From: Trissonchulus latispiculum
Taxonomy: Eukaryota; Nematoda; Enoplea; Enoplida; Ironidae
NCBI GenBank assembly: GCA_030248195.1
Contig: JASAND010023284.1
Span: 1-64,000, forward strand
DNA length: 64,000 nt
Direction of reading: 5' to 3'
The notes beneath the pieces were generated by a model that searched no databases, had not been told where the DNA came from, and saw only the letters and a list, made by a program, of their open reading frames with translations. The translations under genes were made by a program, and so were the position numbers. Of the stretch, positions 1-11,830 are shown one piece after another (the stretch's first letter is position 1; each line of letters begins with the position of its first letter).

Positions 1-1
1 T

Positions 2-752
2 ACAAGTAATAAAAATGCTCCTCGGAGCATGAAAAAGTAATATGGGTAGTGGTGAGGTTGTAAAATCAAAGAGAGGACTAGTCTTAAAATGCTTAATATG
101 GGACTAGGTTCAAAAAAGAAGAGGACTAGGTTGTGGGCGAATTAATATGGGCACAGCTTCGCCGAGCAACCCATATTCGCGGACTGAAAAAGTTATATAT
201 TTTTATACGTGCCAGTGTTCCGATTTAGTTACGGTACGTAAATAATATACGACCATGATAAACGAGTTTTAGAGGAAGCAAACGTTTCTTTCGATAAACT
301 CTTAATATTTATCTACTAGAGCGTTTTAACCACGTATAAGAAAAGTATATATTTCAACAATAACTTCAGGATCAGGACACTCTCCGACGATCTTCTATTT
401 CTATTCAACCGTTAGCGTTACAATCATAGCATTGGTTTTTTTCTCGTTGCTTGTCGTAGTCCGCTACAAGCAAATTATATACTATATAGTTTACGTATAT
501 ATAACTGCTGGAATTGTAATTATTGAGTGACATTAATTGCTTTGTATATGGCAATCGCCATGGCGAAGCGTGAAAGCCCGCGGTTGCTCGGCGAAGCTGT
601 GCCCATATTAATTCGCCCACAACCTAGTCCTCTTCTTTTTTTGAACCTAGCCCCATATTAAGCATTTTTAAGAATAGTCCTCTCTTGATTTTACAACCTC
701 ACCACTACCCATATACTTTTTCATGCTCCGGAGGGCTGATTTTATTACTTGT
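2..752. mobile_element. Foldback element FB1
   Basis: Two inverted arms of about 180 bp (roughly 2-180 and 570-752) enclose an AT-rich centre of about 390 bp without coding signal. The tips read ACAAGTAATAAAA at the left and the complement ending TTATTACTTGT at the right. The arms repeat ATATGGG and GAGGACTAG. A related copy lies at 33813-34632. No transposase is visible, so it is presumably non-autonomous. The left target site lies outside the window. Confidence 0.8.
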
Positions 753-840
753 CCTTCTGTCATTTTAAAGGTTCCCTTTCCAGCAGTGAGCTAACGCAGA
801 TAAGGAGCTTGAACAATGCAATAGGCAGGTCAAATGTGAG

Positions 841-2520
841 CAAATGGGCTTTCATTTGATACCAAACATGACCTCATTTGAAGACTTTAATTTTTGCCCA
901 CACCGCACCCACTGTGGGTGGGGCACCCCACCCCACAGGTCGGTGGGGCCACTTTTTGCTGGGTGGCATAATGACAAAACTTGATCGCTTCGCCAAGAGC
1001 TTTCATTTCACACCAAACATGACAACTTTTAAAGACTTTCATTTTTGACCCACACCGGACCCACGTGGGGGGATAGGGTAATTGTGGCCACGTGGGGCGT
1101 AGTGACAAAAGTTGATCGCCTCGCCAAGGGCTTTCATTTGACACCAAACTTGACCACTTTTGAAGACTTTCATTTTGACCCACACCGGACCAACTGTGGG
1201 TGGGGCACCCACCCACATATCGGTGGGGCCACTTTTTTTTGTGGGTGGCATAATGGCAAAAGTTGATCGCCTCGCCAAGGGCTTTCATTTGATACCAAAC
1301 TTGACCACTTTTGAAGACTTTCATTTTTGACCCACACCGGACCCACAGTGGGTGGGGTCCCCCACCCACAGGTCGGTGGGGCCACTTTTAGTGGGTGGTA
1401 TAATGAAAAAAATTGAACGCCAACCCAAGGGCTTTCATTTGATAACAAAACTTGACCACTTTTGAAGACTTTCATTTTGACCCACACCGGACCCACAGTG
1501 GGTGGGGCACCCACCCACAGGTCGGTGGGGCAACTTTTGTGGGTGGCATAATGACAAAAGTTGATCGCCTCGCCAAGGGCTTTCATTTGATACCGAATTT
1601 GACCACTTTTGAGGACTTTTTATTTTTTGACCCACACCGGACCCACGCTGGGTGGGGCACCCCACCCAGAGGTCGGTGGGGCCACTTTTTGTGGGTGGCA
1701 TAATGACAAAAGTTGCTCGCCTCGCCAAGGGCTTTCATTTGATACCAAACTTGACCACTTTTGAAGACTTTCATTTTTGACCCACACCGGACCCACTGTG
1801 GGTGGGGCACCCACCTCACGCAGGTCGGTGGGGCCACTTTTGTGGGTGGCATAATGACAAAAGTTGATCGCCTCGCCAAGGGCTTTCATTTGATACCAAA
1901 CTTGACCACTTTTGAAGACTTTCATTTTTGACCCACACCGGACCCCACCGCACTCGGTGGAGGGGGGAAGACAAGAGGACGCCCGAGGTCGAGCAACGCC
2001 ACGAGACCATTTGACCCACCGACCCACAGTGGGGGAGGTCGGTGGGGCCACTTTTAATGGGTGGCATAATGACAAAAGTTGATCGCCTCTTAAAGGGCTT
2101 TCATTTGATACCAAACTTGACCACTTTTTTTGAAAGACTTTCATTTTTGACCCACACCGGACCCACTCAGTGGGGTAGGGCACCCGGGGGGGGGGGGGAG
2201 GGCAAGGACATACGACCACTTGGAATCGGGTGGGGCCACTTTTTGTGGGTGGCATAATGACAAAAGTTGATCGCCTCGTCAAAAGGGGAGGAGGGGGGCT
2301 TTCATTTGATACCAAACTTGACCACTTTTGAAGACTTTCATTTTTGACCCACACCGGACCCACTGTGGCGGGGGCACCCACCCACAGGTCGGTGGGGCCA
2401 CTTTTTGTGGGTGGCATAATGACAAAACTTGATCGCCTCGCCAAGGGCTTTCATTTGATACTAAACTTGACCACTTTTGAAGACTTTCATTTTTGACCCA
2501 CACCGGACCCACTGTGGGTG
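841..2520. repeat. Minisatellite array, ~150-bp unit, about 11 copies
   Basis: A unit of about 150 bp recurs about 11 times; its landmark GGGCTTTCATTTGATACC appears roughly every 150 bases. Each unit includes TTGACCACTTTTGAAGAC and a G-rich GTGGGTGGGGCACCC part. Later units carry small insertions, for example near 1945-2035, 2185-2215 and 2281-2296. The long frames in this array follow the repeat period and are not genes. The array continues directly into the tail at 2521-3300. Confidence 0.9.
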
Positions 2521-3300
2521 GGCGCTGTGGGTGGACAAGGGGTCACCATCCACCGACCTCAGCAGTATGCTCATCGTTTTCCACCGTTCAACGACCCCGA
2601 TTTACTATATATGGGTACCACCCCAAACGGCCGAAAAACGTCATTTTTAGTGACTTTTAGGACATTTCTAGTAAAAGTGGGACTTAGAAACTTTTCGTCA
2701 AAACAGGTGAAAAAATGCAAAGTTTGGGCCCATCTCCTGAAAGCTCCAGAGCGAAATTAAAAAATCCCCCTCGTTACATTCCGCGCATAGTCCGAAATAT
2801 TCAAATAAAACAAACCAAACCGATCTAGCTGCTAACCTGTGAAAAAAGTCGATCACAACCGAAGTGCCAAAAATAGCGAAAGTCCGACTTTGGGGCCTTG
2901 GCACAGAGCCAAAATTAGCCAGGTGCCAAAATGACCAAAAAAAGGTTGCATTGGAGGGCCCTGCCTACCAACATATGATAGTAGTATAGGACCAAAATGC
3001 CCATATCGTTCCAACACTGCGCTGACATAAGCACTTCCGAAAAGCGTTATTAACCGAGAAAAAAACAAACGCACGGTAACTCCCGCCTAGTGCAAAATTT
3101 CGAAGTTCGGAATTTTAACCAAAAGTATGGTGGTACTTGTAGTACTGCTCGAGTACTTTACGATGGTAACATTTTTACCCCTCCCGGACCTCTAATTAGC
3201 TGGCACCAGGCCAACACTGTCTCCAGGGGGCCGCGCAGACGCCTTTATACCCATATTATGTAGGGGCGCTATCGCGCCCCTACATAATATGAGGTGTTTT
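2521..3300. mobile_element. Tail of minisatellite element, left copy
   Basis: This non-repetitive tail follows the minisatellite. It contains the module AGTATGCTCATCG followed by CCCCGATTTACTATATATGG, then about 650 bp of unique sequence, then a GC hairpin. The same tail lies inverted at 31690-32440, next to its own array. A shorter version of the module occurs three times at 8920-9330. Array, module and hairpin together look like one mobile unit. A Helitron- or Helentron-derived origin is a guess only. Confidence 0.7.
3252..3291. other. GC hairpin closing the left minisatellite element
   Basis: Perfect 18-bp arms, CATATTATGTAGGGGCGC and its complement, flank a 4-base loop. The hairpin sits where homology to the 31.7-kb copy ends. 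That copy carries the same arms with a different loop, TATC here and GATA there. Confidence 0.85.
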
Positions 3301-4010
3301 TGCGTTAGCTCAGCGATTTTGTAGAAATTTTCAAAGTTGGATGAAGTCGATTTTTGCATATATCTGACTTACAAAAATGCAGGGTATTTTTTACAGGGGG
3401 GGCGGGGGGGGCCCCCCGAAATTGACCTCCCCCCCCGAAAATCACGTCCCCCACCCCGAAAACGCCCCCTCCGGGATTTTGCTTCCCCCCGGATTTTTTG
3501 GAGGCCCAAATTTTTGCCAAAAATAGGCCAATTTTCAAAAATTTTCCGGCTTCGCCGTTTGCGAATTTTTCGTAAAAATAGCTATTTTTAGCTTAAATCC
3601 TGGCATTTTTGCAAAAAATTCCCCCCCCCCCCGGGCCGGGGGGGGGCCCCGGGAAGCCCCCCGGAAAAAATCCCCTGAAAATGCCACCTAAGATTTGTTT
3701 CGTCATGCCCTGAACTAACCATTCGCTGCACAATTTCGCGTATAGATATTAACACAGTGCACAAATAGAGGTTCAATTTGCATACGCACAATCCCTGCTG
3801 CTGCTTGGGAGTAGATAACACTTTTGGTTACCGCGTTGGGGTTTTGCCTCAAAATACGTCATTTTCTGAAATTTTTGAATATAATGGTCCATAAGTCGGG
3901 TGAAACCCAAGATATTCCAATCAAATTTGATGTGCCAATTTGCGCATATGAAAGGAAGATGTATGCTAAGTTTCACTGCAATTGCTTAGGTTGAACTGTG
4001 GATGCATGCC
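3301..4010. repeat. G/C-run repeat region
   Basis: G-run and C-run blocks at 3394-3480 and 3620-3675 flank TTTTTGCCAAAAATA-type sequence and a CCGGCTTCGCCG hairpin near 3547. The same ingredients recur at 17310, 19300, 54300 and 63800. No terminal repeats are clear here, so this may be one or two broken copies. No gene is seen. Confidence 0.5.
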
Positions 4011-4866
4011 TCAGTTCGATGACGGAGGCCTATATATAGTCAAAAAATGGCAAATTTTAAACTTTCCAAATATAGCCAAATTTTATATCAAATTGAAGCT
4101 CTCGATGTCCTGAATATTTTATCTTCTTGCATTAAGTCTCTACAAAGGAGTATGAGAAAGTTAGTGCGCGTTAAAGTCTGAAGTAAATAACAGTCGGATG
4201 AGCTTGATCAAACCTTTCAAGCACCGTTACTTGCTAGTTACTTGGCGTACTTGCTAGTTACTTGGCGTATCATTTTCATTTGTACAGCAATAAATAGCCC
4301 CAGATAGATGCTTTAATACGATGTATTGCATAGGTCGTAGTTCTTTGTCACCCTATGTGTACACGACTTCGAGTCCCTCAGAGAGGTATAGTGACGTAAA
4401 TACTAATTGTAGGGATTTGAACTGCAATATCTCTTAACTGGATTGACCCTGGACTCTAAAAATCTGTCTGTTTCTGGACACATATGGGGGTATATTATAC
4501 CCGAAAATGAACGAAATCGGTCACTATAAAATTTGGTACCCGGCGACCCCCCACCTTAATCGAGTATATATATATCTATCTATATATAGTCTGACTTACC
4601 CTGCAGGGTAAGCAACAATTCCGTTTTGAGGATCACCCGACAGACATGCATTGCTGGTTGCAGTAAGGCCCAGTACACGCTCAAGAACTATCTGAAATCA
4701 AATATTATTTTACCATAAAATCAATTCAATTTTATCATATAAATTTGACTGGAATAATCCAACTGTCACACTCTTACTTAACAAAGCCTAACTTTGTGTG
4801 GCCAAGGCTTCTAATCACAATTGCTTTTTCAACAGTTTGATTTGGAATGACTCAAACTGAACGTGG
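4011..4866. other. Intergenic, no gene recognised
   Basis: No coding signal was found. The only structure noted is a tandem duplication of a roughly 20-bp unit containing TTGCTAGTTACTTGGCG at about 4229-4269, and a short TATATATCTATC tract near 4566. Confidence 0.5.
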
Positions 4867-4870
4867 ATGA

Positions 4871-5852
4871 CTGGGGTTTTTCTAGGCAAAAATAAGTGGG
4901 GGGAGGTACAAAAGTGGGAGAAAAAAAATGGGCTAAAAACGCTAAAACTACAGTGCAAATAGCCTGTTTTCCACTTATAACTGTAACCAAGCTTAAAAGT
5001 GCTCAAAAATGAAGTTTTAACACCAAAATAGACGATTGTTGACCAAAAATTTCCGGCGAAGCCGAAAAAATTTTGGGTCTTTTCCAGATTACCCCCCCAC
5101 CACTCAAAGTTCTTAAAACTCAACCAAATGAGCTGAAATTTGGTGTAGGTATGTTTTCGACCACGCTGAGTTCAAATATCGCAAAATTTTTCGATTTCGC
5201 GAAATTCGATTTTTATCGATTTCTGAGGGGGGCCCAAGGGTAACCGAAAAAGATTTTGTCTTCTATTTAGCTGAAAAGTTGTATATAGGGGTTTCTGGGT
5301 CGCAGAACACGAATCTGAAGTCTGTTTTTCGATTCAGCTTTTCGTTAGCTCAGCATAAGCTTACAACTTAAGCTTACAACTTTTGCATATATCAAGCTAA
5401 CGAAAAGCTGAATCAAAGAACGGACTTCAGATTCGTGTTCTGCGACTAAGAAACCCCTATATACAACTTTTCAGCAAAATAGAAGACAAAAGCTTTTTCG
5501 GTTACCCTTGGTCCCCTTAGAAATCAAAAAAAATCGAAAAAAACTCGAATTCCGCGAAATCGAAAAATTTTGCGATATTTGAACTCAGCGTTGTCGAAAA
5601 CATGCCCACACCAAATTTCAGCTCATTTGGTCGAGTTTTAAGAACTTTTGAGTGGTGGGGGGTAATCTGGGAAAAGACCCAAAATTTTTATAATTTTGAC
5701 CAAAAATCCTAAAAATTTGTCATATTCTGAGCACCTTAGGGTGACTGGGGAGGAAGCCGAAAAAAGTGGGGAGGGGAACGAGTGGGGGGAAGGGGATGGG
5801 AGGGAACCCAGAAAGTGGAGGGGCGCCCCCCCACCCAATAAAAAAACCCCAG
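4871..5852. mobile_element. TIR element with internal foldback
   Basis: The ends are CTGGGGTTTTTCTAGG and its partner ending AAAAACCCCAG. The flank GATGA stands directly outside both ends, which fits a 5-bp target duplication. Inside, arms at about 5090-5330 and 5410-5660 form a large inverted repeat. Next to the left arm is a CCGGCGAAGCCG hairpin near 5053. It resembles the CTGGGCTTATTCTAG family at 19227, 54092 and 63771. Confidence 0.65.
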
Positions 5853-6154
5853 GATGAAAAATCTACTACAGTTGCAATATGAGTACTGTACGTTGTTCTG
5901 ACTCGTTATATACGTATATATGTCAACGCGATATTGTGAAATCAGGGATTTTGTGAAATCAGGGATTTCGCGAAATCCCTGAAACTTTCTGTCAGCAAGT
6001 CTACAGCAAAGTCTGCATTTTATACCAAAGTCTGTCCGTTTTCTGGTCTGCGTCTGCAGTTTATACTGGCCCATTTGTTTAGACAACCATATACACAACA
6101 TAATAACTTAAATATATCCATCCAACATCTAAGTTGCAAGAAAGTTAGCATATA
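5853..6154. other. Intergenic, no gene recognised
   Basis: Only a short tandem repeat is seen near 5936-5975, with units containing GTGAAATCAGGGATTT. Confidence 0.5.
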
Positions 6155-6386
6155 TATAGGGGGTGGGGCAACTTGGGAACCTGGGGCAACATGGAACAAA
6201 ATTGACCTAACATTTGTTTAAGCCTGTACCGTACTATTCTCCCTTCTAATTTAGCTAAATTTATATTTTTCTGAAAGCACGTGACTTATACTTTCCAGTA
6301 AACAAAACATTGACCATGTACGTTTTATGTGTGTCAATTTACATCCAACAGTACAAGTCACATTTTCGATCCAAAAAAAGGTATAT

Positions 6387-8568
6387 ACAAGTAGGAAAAA
6401 TGCTCCTTGCAGTCGCATGTAAAATGCAATATGAGCTATGAGGGTCAACATTTAAATGTGTCAAGGACAAGATTTAAAACGTCTAATATGAGCCAGCATC
6501 TAAATCGGTAAAGGACAAGCTGTAACTGGCTAATATGAGCCGCTACGTTTCTCTTGGGCTCATATTGACGCTCGCTGCCGTGGTTTCAACGGCTTAACAT
6601 CACGACGACATCTCCATTTTGCCTACAGACTCTTTACTTTTATTCACAAGTCTCTGAACAAATCCTCATCGATTTGCGTAATATCAATAGCTTCATGTAA
6701 TGTTTGGTTACAGATGTCCTGACTGAATCTAATTTTGCTAGCTCAAACACCGAATTTAAGGTATCTGAACACTTTATACAGCTAAAGTTCTCCCCTTTAA
6801 AGTTGTATTAGGTGGAATATATTTGGCATATACCAGTTTTGAAACACTGAAATACTAGAAACAAATGTATAAAGCTCCTGTAAACCGGTATAGTCAGGTT
6901 CCCAAAAAAAAAACCAGTGACAAAGTTCCCAAAAAAAAAACCAGTGCCAGATCTCCCAGGTACTTTGACCGTTTCGAGCCAAATTTGGCGCACAACAAGT
7001 AGAAGACCTTAGTATTATAATAAATCAGTTTGGGTTATATAGCTTATCTCGTGAAGCCAGGGCGCCAGCTAGAAGACAACCACCCCAAAACCACCCTCGG
7101 ACAAGTTTCGACATGGTGTTGGAAAAATTGTCTCAAAACCCCAGCGGAAAACCCGGTAGGTCCCTAATTGTGGTTGGTAGGTTAGGTGCCCAAGTACTCA
7201 CGATACCACATATCCCGGCCTCACTGGCTCCTACGCTGTGGCCTGGGCCACCCGGTTTTTTTTTTGGGAACGAATTCCCAAAAAAAAACCAGTTCGGACT
7301 TTGCAAAAATAGGTCACAGCAGTCACCGTAATTATTTTTCTGGTGATATTAACACTGTTTTAGAACGTTTTACCAAAAAAAACACCATAATAACTTATAT
7401 TTGGAATGTTTGAGGTGATTTGACTGGCTCAGACAGCCTGAACCTGGTCCGGACCCAAGTTGGACCCTTGAAGCATTGGACTTGGCTAAAAACTGAAATT
7501 TACAGCGTAAATCACGCTGGAAACGTGTTTTCCTAGTTATAAAACGGTTCTACGCAAAATTTCAGTTGTTTTGGTAGACTTTTGGTGATAGTCCAAAACT
7601 TGGCCTGGCACCCGGGGGTCCAAGTTGGGGATATGGACTGTTGTGACAGGTAAGTCCTCAGAAATTTTATAGTGTACTTAAAGAAAATGCACGTTAAAAG
7701 GGTGCCAAATCTGCTATAAACGTCGGCCAAAGGCGTTTGACGCTCAAAGAAAAGTTATCGGAACTTACACCTCCAGACTCACCATGTCATGGTGGTCCAA
7801 GGTAGTCTAAGTGGGCTGCCGTGCCCAGGCTAGACCCTTGGGCTCCACCAAGTACCATGTAGTATTGGTCGGTTCTGGGCTATACATAGGTAATATTAGA
7901 TTTGCCCTGCCTCTTCTCTGCCAGTAGTAAAGAGGGTGGTTTTTTATTTGGGAACGCTGGTTTTTTTTTGGGAATCGTTCCCAAAAAAAAACCACCAAAA
8001 TTTTTTAATTACTCAGGATTGCCAGGGAGGCAGGCTAGGGGCTATAGGTGGGCATATGTGTCGGACCGAGCCCTATGCATATGCACCCTAGTTGGGCTGT
8101 CTCACGTCACCCTGCAAAAGTTTGGAGCAAAAAACTGTCAACTGGTTTTTTTTTTGGGAACCTGACTATATAGTCTTCACTATCGGCTGACTGTACATAG
8201 CATTTATACAACAAAATACACAACTCATCTGTAAAAAATTTGATGTGTGCTTGTCCACGGTGGCGTACGATTGACTTTACTTATTGTATCAAGAGCACAC
8301 GTATGTCAGGACAATTATGCATACGTATATATATATATGCGAATTTGAAAAGTGCAAAAGAGTTAACTCAACTTAGTATCCTCGCGTCAATATGAGCCCA
8401 AGAGAAACGTAGCGGCTCATATTAGCCAGTTACAGCTTGTCCTTTACCGATTTAGATGCTGGCTCATATTAGACGTTTTAAATCTTGTCCTTGACACATT
8501 TAAATGTTGACCCTCATAGCTCATATTGCATTTTACATGCGACTGCAAGGAGCATTTTTCCTACTTGT
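6387..8568. mobile_element. Foldback element FB2, interrupted by element A
   Basis: Arms at 6387-6577 and 8386-8568 are inverted copies. The tips read ACAAGTAGGAAAAATGCTCC and its complement ending CCTACTTGT. The arms repeat CTAATATGAGCC. The tip matches FB1 and FB3, but the rest of the arm does not. The centre holds element A (6889-8170). Confidence 0.8.
6889..8170. mobile_element. TATA-flanked element A (2-2-3-1 motif layout)
   Basis: TATAGTCAGGTTCCC begins the element and GGGAACCTGACTATA ends it. The family motif is CCC, a run of about nine A, then CCAG. Two copies lie at 6898-6947, a divergent pair at 7255-7291, three at 7938-7997, and one at 8145-8163. No coding region is convincing. 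TATA is its own complement, so whether it belongs to the TIR or the target duplication cannot be told here; the 23.2-kb stack favours duplication. Confidence 0.8.
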
Positions 8569-10020
8569 CCTTCTTCCAATTTTTGGGAGCGCTGCCTTAT
8601 TAAGGCTCCGAAACTCCGAAAAACGCTGTTTTAGGTGGTATGACCAATTCGCATGTCCAATAACATTTGTATGCCAAATGTCAGCCTTCCAGCTATCTCC
8701 AGTAGCTGGAACCAGGAACTGGTTCAACTTTGAACCAGATGAACCAGATCTGGCCAGCCTTGGGTCGGATCCCCAAAATAACACCACCAGTGAATTCCCC
8801 ATGCCCAATAACCTTTGTGTGCAAAAGATCAACCTTCCAGCTATCTCCTGTAGCTTGAACCAGGGACTGGTTCAACGTTGAACCAGTTGAACCAGATGAA
8901 CCAGGCGAGATACGGCGTCGACAGTATGCTCATCGTGTTCAGCGACCCCGATTTACTATATATGGGTACCATCCCAAGGCCGAAAAACGCTGTTTTAAAT
9001 GGTTTATAGACCAATTTCTTTGCTGACAGCTTGAACTTGGGGCTGGTTCACTGTTGAACCAGCTGAACCAGATGAACCAGGCGAGATACAGCGTCGGCAA
9101 TATGCGCATCGTGTTCAGCGACCCCGATTTACTATATATGGGTACCATCCCAAGGCCGAAAAACGCTGTTTTAAATGGTTTATCGACCAATTTCTTTGTT
9201 GACAGCTTGAATTTGAGGGTGGTTCACCGTTGAAGCAGCTGAACCAGATGAACCAGGCGAGATACGGCATCGGCAGTATGCTCATCGTGTTCGGCGACCC
9301 CGATTTACTATATATGGGTACCACCAAAAGGCCGAAAAACGCTATTTTAGACGACTTTTTTAGTTTTCGGACTTAGTGAAAATTTGCTAAGTCCAAACGT
9401 TAAATGTTCCACTTTTGACCATCTGTAAAAATCGACCCAGAACGAAATTCGGAAATCAAACATAAACTTGATCTGCACCCATATATATATAGATATTCAA
9501 AAAATAGTATAGAAAAATTTTTCCCATGGGCCGTTTGAAAAATCGGTGTGCGCAAAAGTCGACTTAAAAACGACCAAAATGGCAAAAACGTCGGTTGTTC
9601 CATTTTTGACCATCTGTAAAAATCGACCCAGAGCAAAATTCGGAAATCAAACATAAACTTGATCTGCACCAATATATAGGTAATCAAAAATTAGTATAGA
9701 AAAATTTTTCCTATGGGCCGTTTGAAAAATCGGTGTGCGCAAAAATCGCCTTATAAATGGCAAAAAGTGGTCGATACAGAGAAAAAAAACCCCACTTTTA
9801 CACTTGTATCAAAAAGTCGATTTTTTCAAAGTTCATTTTTTCCGGGCATGTTTGGTATCATTCGAAAGCTCTTGGCCTGGAGATTTCAAAAATGTAAACT
9901 TTAGCTCTCAACTCCATACCGTTAATTAGTTTTGGCTAATTAAGAGTTTCCCAAATCCGCAAAGTGCCTTTATAGCTCATATTATGAGGGGCGCTCCGCG
10001 CACCCTCGTGATACCTTTTT
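8569..10020. mobile_element. Minisatellite element with GC hairpin end
   Basis: Three tandem units of about 185 bp (8905-9335) contain AGTATGCTCATCG, CCCCGATTTACTATATATGG and GAACCAGATGAACCAGGC. They follow shorter degenerate units at 8690-8900. A second tandem pair of about 188 bp lies at 9409-9780. An imperfect GC hairpin ends the block. Order and module match the elements at 841-3300 and 31690-33480, but most sequence differs. Confidence 0.6.
9978..10012. other. Imperfect GC hairpin
   Basis: CATATTATGAGGGGCGC pairs imperfectly with GCGCACCCTCGTGAT. It resembles the perfect hairpins at 3252 and 31691 in position and sequence. Confidence 0.6.
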
Positions 10021-11110
10021 CAAAGTTAAAATTCCTGCTAAATTCCTACTGCGGAGCCATGAAAACATGTTTTATAGGGTAAAATATCCTGAATTTTTCA
10101 GGGGTATATACCAATATTTTTGTTGTAGCATTTTTTTCAGTATCCTCAGTAAGATCCCGTTCCAAGTAGACCCGAGCATACCAAGTAGCCCCGTTCTCAG
10201 CAATGGGGGGCAATTTGGAACAACACACGTTAAACACATAAATTCCCAAGTAAGCCATGTAAATAATACATAAGTCCAAATCTTATACACCTGCTCCCTG
10301 TCTAGTGAACCCTCAGACTGTCTATTCATCCTCTGAACACCTCAAGTTACCACTGACGTCCAAGCCAGCACTGAGTCTGAATCAGAGTCAGCCCATAATG
10401 ACAATAAGCCAGTTTCGTGCCCACAGAATCTGGATCTTCAGGTTGCTTCTGCGGCTTCCGAGGTGCCTCGCGGTGACATTGTGGCGGCCAAATTCATCGA
10501 CGTCACCGGAAAGGCCGCTTGGTTCATCGGTAATGTGAAGGTATACTAATCCAGAAGCCTGTACTCATCATTTGAAAAACCTACATGAGGATGCGACCAG
10601 AAAAACCATGACAAATGACGATTTCTGATATTTTCAGTGGCCGGCGAGAGATGATGATGATACGGCTCTCCCTATCTTAGTATTTATTGCAGAGTGAATT
10701 TAGGGGGGGGGGAATTAGGATGCCGTAAAATTCTCTCCAAGCTTTCCGATTCCGTCTGTGACCTCATAGAGGACATGTTAACCGATGATTTGACCAAATC
10801 GTCGACTTTGTCTTCAACTTTTGGGGGGAAACTTTACGCTACGTGTATCAAACGTTTTCCGACTGTTTTTGACAGTTTTTTCATTTCTATGCTATTATTT
10901 CCAGAACTTTGTTTAAAAAACTGCCTTAAAAGTGCAAATTTTAACATTGTTGTAATTTGACCTGATTTATTTGCTTTAGGAGTTTGTGTAAGTAAAAAAG
11001 TTTGGTAGAAATTTGTCTTTAATTTCTCTACATTTTAGATAGGATGGGTTCCGGATAGACTCTACGAATTGAGTAATAGATAGGTAAAAGCGTCAGCGGT
11101 CCTCATCTTG
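10021..11110. other. Interior of element H, no gene recognised
   Basis: The only structure I can support is a cluster of three GTTCCAAGTAG or GGGGCAATTTGGAAC motifs at 10159-10222, which belongs to composite element H. Short open frames here lack a protein family signature. Confidence 0.4.
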
Positions 11111-11338
11111 TACCAAGAAGGGCCAAGGGGCTACTTGGTATGGGTAACTTAACTTGGTATGATAGAATTTTAGGCCCAGTGCGCACACATTGGTACTATA
11201 TAGATCAAGCTTTGCAGTTCCAAGTAGCCCCAAGCTCGCAGTATCGATATGCATAATTTTGTCTAGATCAGTCAGGGCTATGACGAATGGCAGCATTTCT
11301 AGCAAAATATTTGTTCCAAGTTGCCCCACCCCCCTATA

Positions 11339-11830
11339 TATATAACGTACGTACGCACAGGGTATCAATTTCATTCTTGACTAAAACCTACCCTATTTGT
11401 TGACAGGGCCCTGAGCTGCTCCTGCTGTAAAAGTTTGTACTGAGCAGCCGTTCCCACAAATCGACGGAGACGCTTCAATCGACGCTCCATTTAGTAACAC
11501 AAAAAAGCTGCTTTCATCATAAAGGGCGCTCCACTACGCAAACATCAATATGTACGTTCGAAGTTTACCAAGCAATTTCAAGAATAACACTAATGCTCCA
11601 TTCGCTCCGCTAGAGTCCGACTTTGAAAACACTTATACGTAGAAGGTCCTTTGGATTTGATTTGGCCCGAGTGGATTAAATGTAAGCAGTAAGCACTAGA
11701 AGCAAGTGGGGGGACGCCTTACTAAATAACAAGATGTCTTAAAGGTAATATAGACACGTAAATGTAGACAGGCAAAATGGATACTTTTACACACAAGAGG
11801 GCATTTATTCCAGCTAAATGTGAATGCGTG
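11339..11830. other. Intergenic, no gene recognised
   Basis: AT-rich sequence without recognisable genes or repeats. Confidence 0.4.

Larger units (their letters stand above)
6155..11338. mobile_element. Composite TATA-flanked element H
   Basis: TATA followed by GGGGGTGGGGCAACTTGG begins at 6155. The inverted partner CCAAGTTGCCCCACCCCCC followed by TATA ends at 11338. Related motifs (GGGGCAACTTGGAAC type) cluster at 6161-6207, 10159-10222, 11111-11232 and 11311-11334. Without the foldback and minisatellite block at 6387-10020 the element would be about 1.55 kb, with its second cluster about 360 bp from the left end. This matches the layout of the elements at 6889, 19646 and 24451, but the motif counts are looser. 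Confidence 0.5.

Noticed and set aside
887..2512. Several overlapping open frames of 70-270 codons on both strands
   Set aside because: They repeat with the ~150-bp minisatellite period (VSNESPWRGDQLLSLCHP and variants) and have no independent coding signal.
841..3300. CRISPR array
   Set aside because: The units are ~150 bp tandem repeats without unique spacers, in a eukaryotic setting.
841..3300. Firm Helitron assignment for the minisatellite elements
   Set aside because: The hairpin and arrays are suggestive, but no TC start, CTRR end or A-T insertion site was identified.
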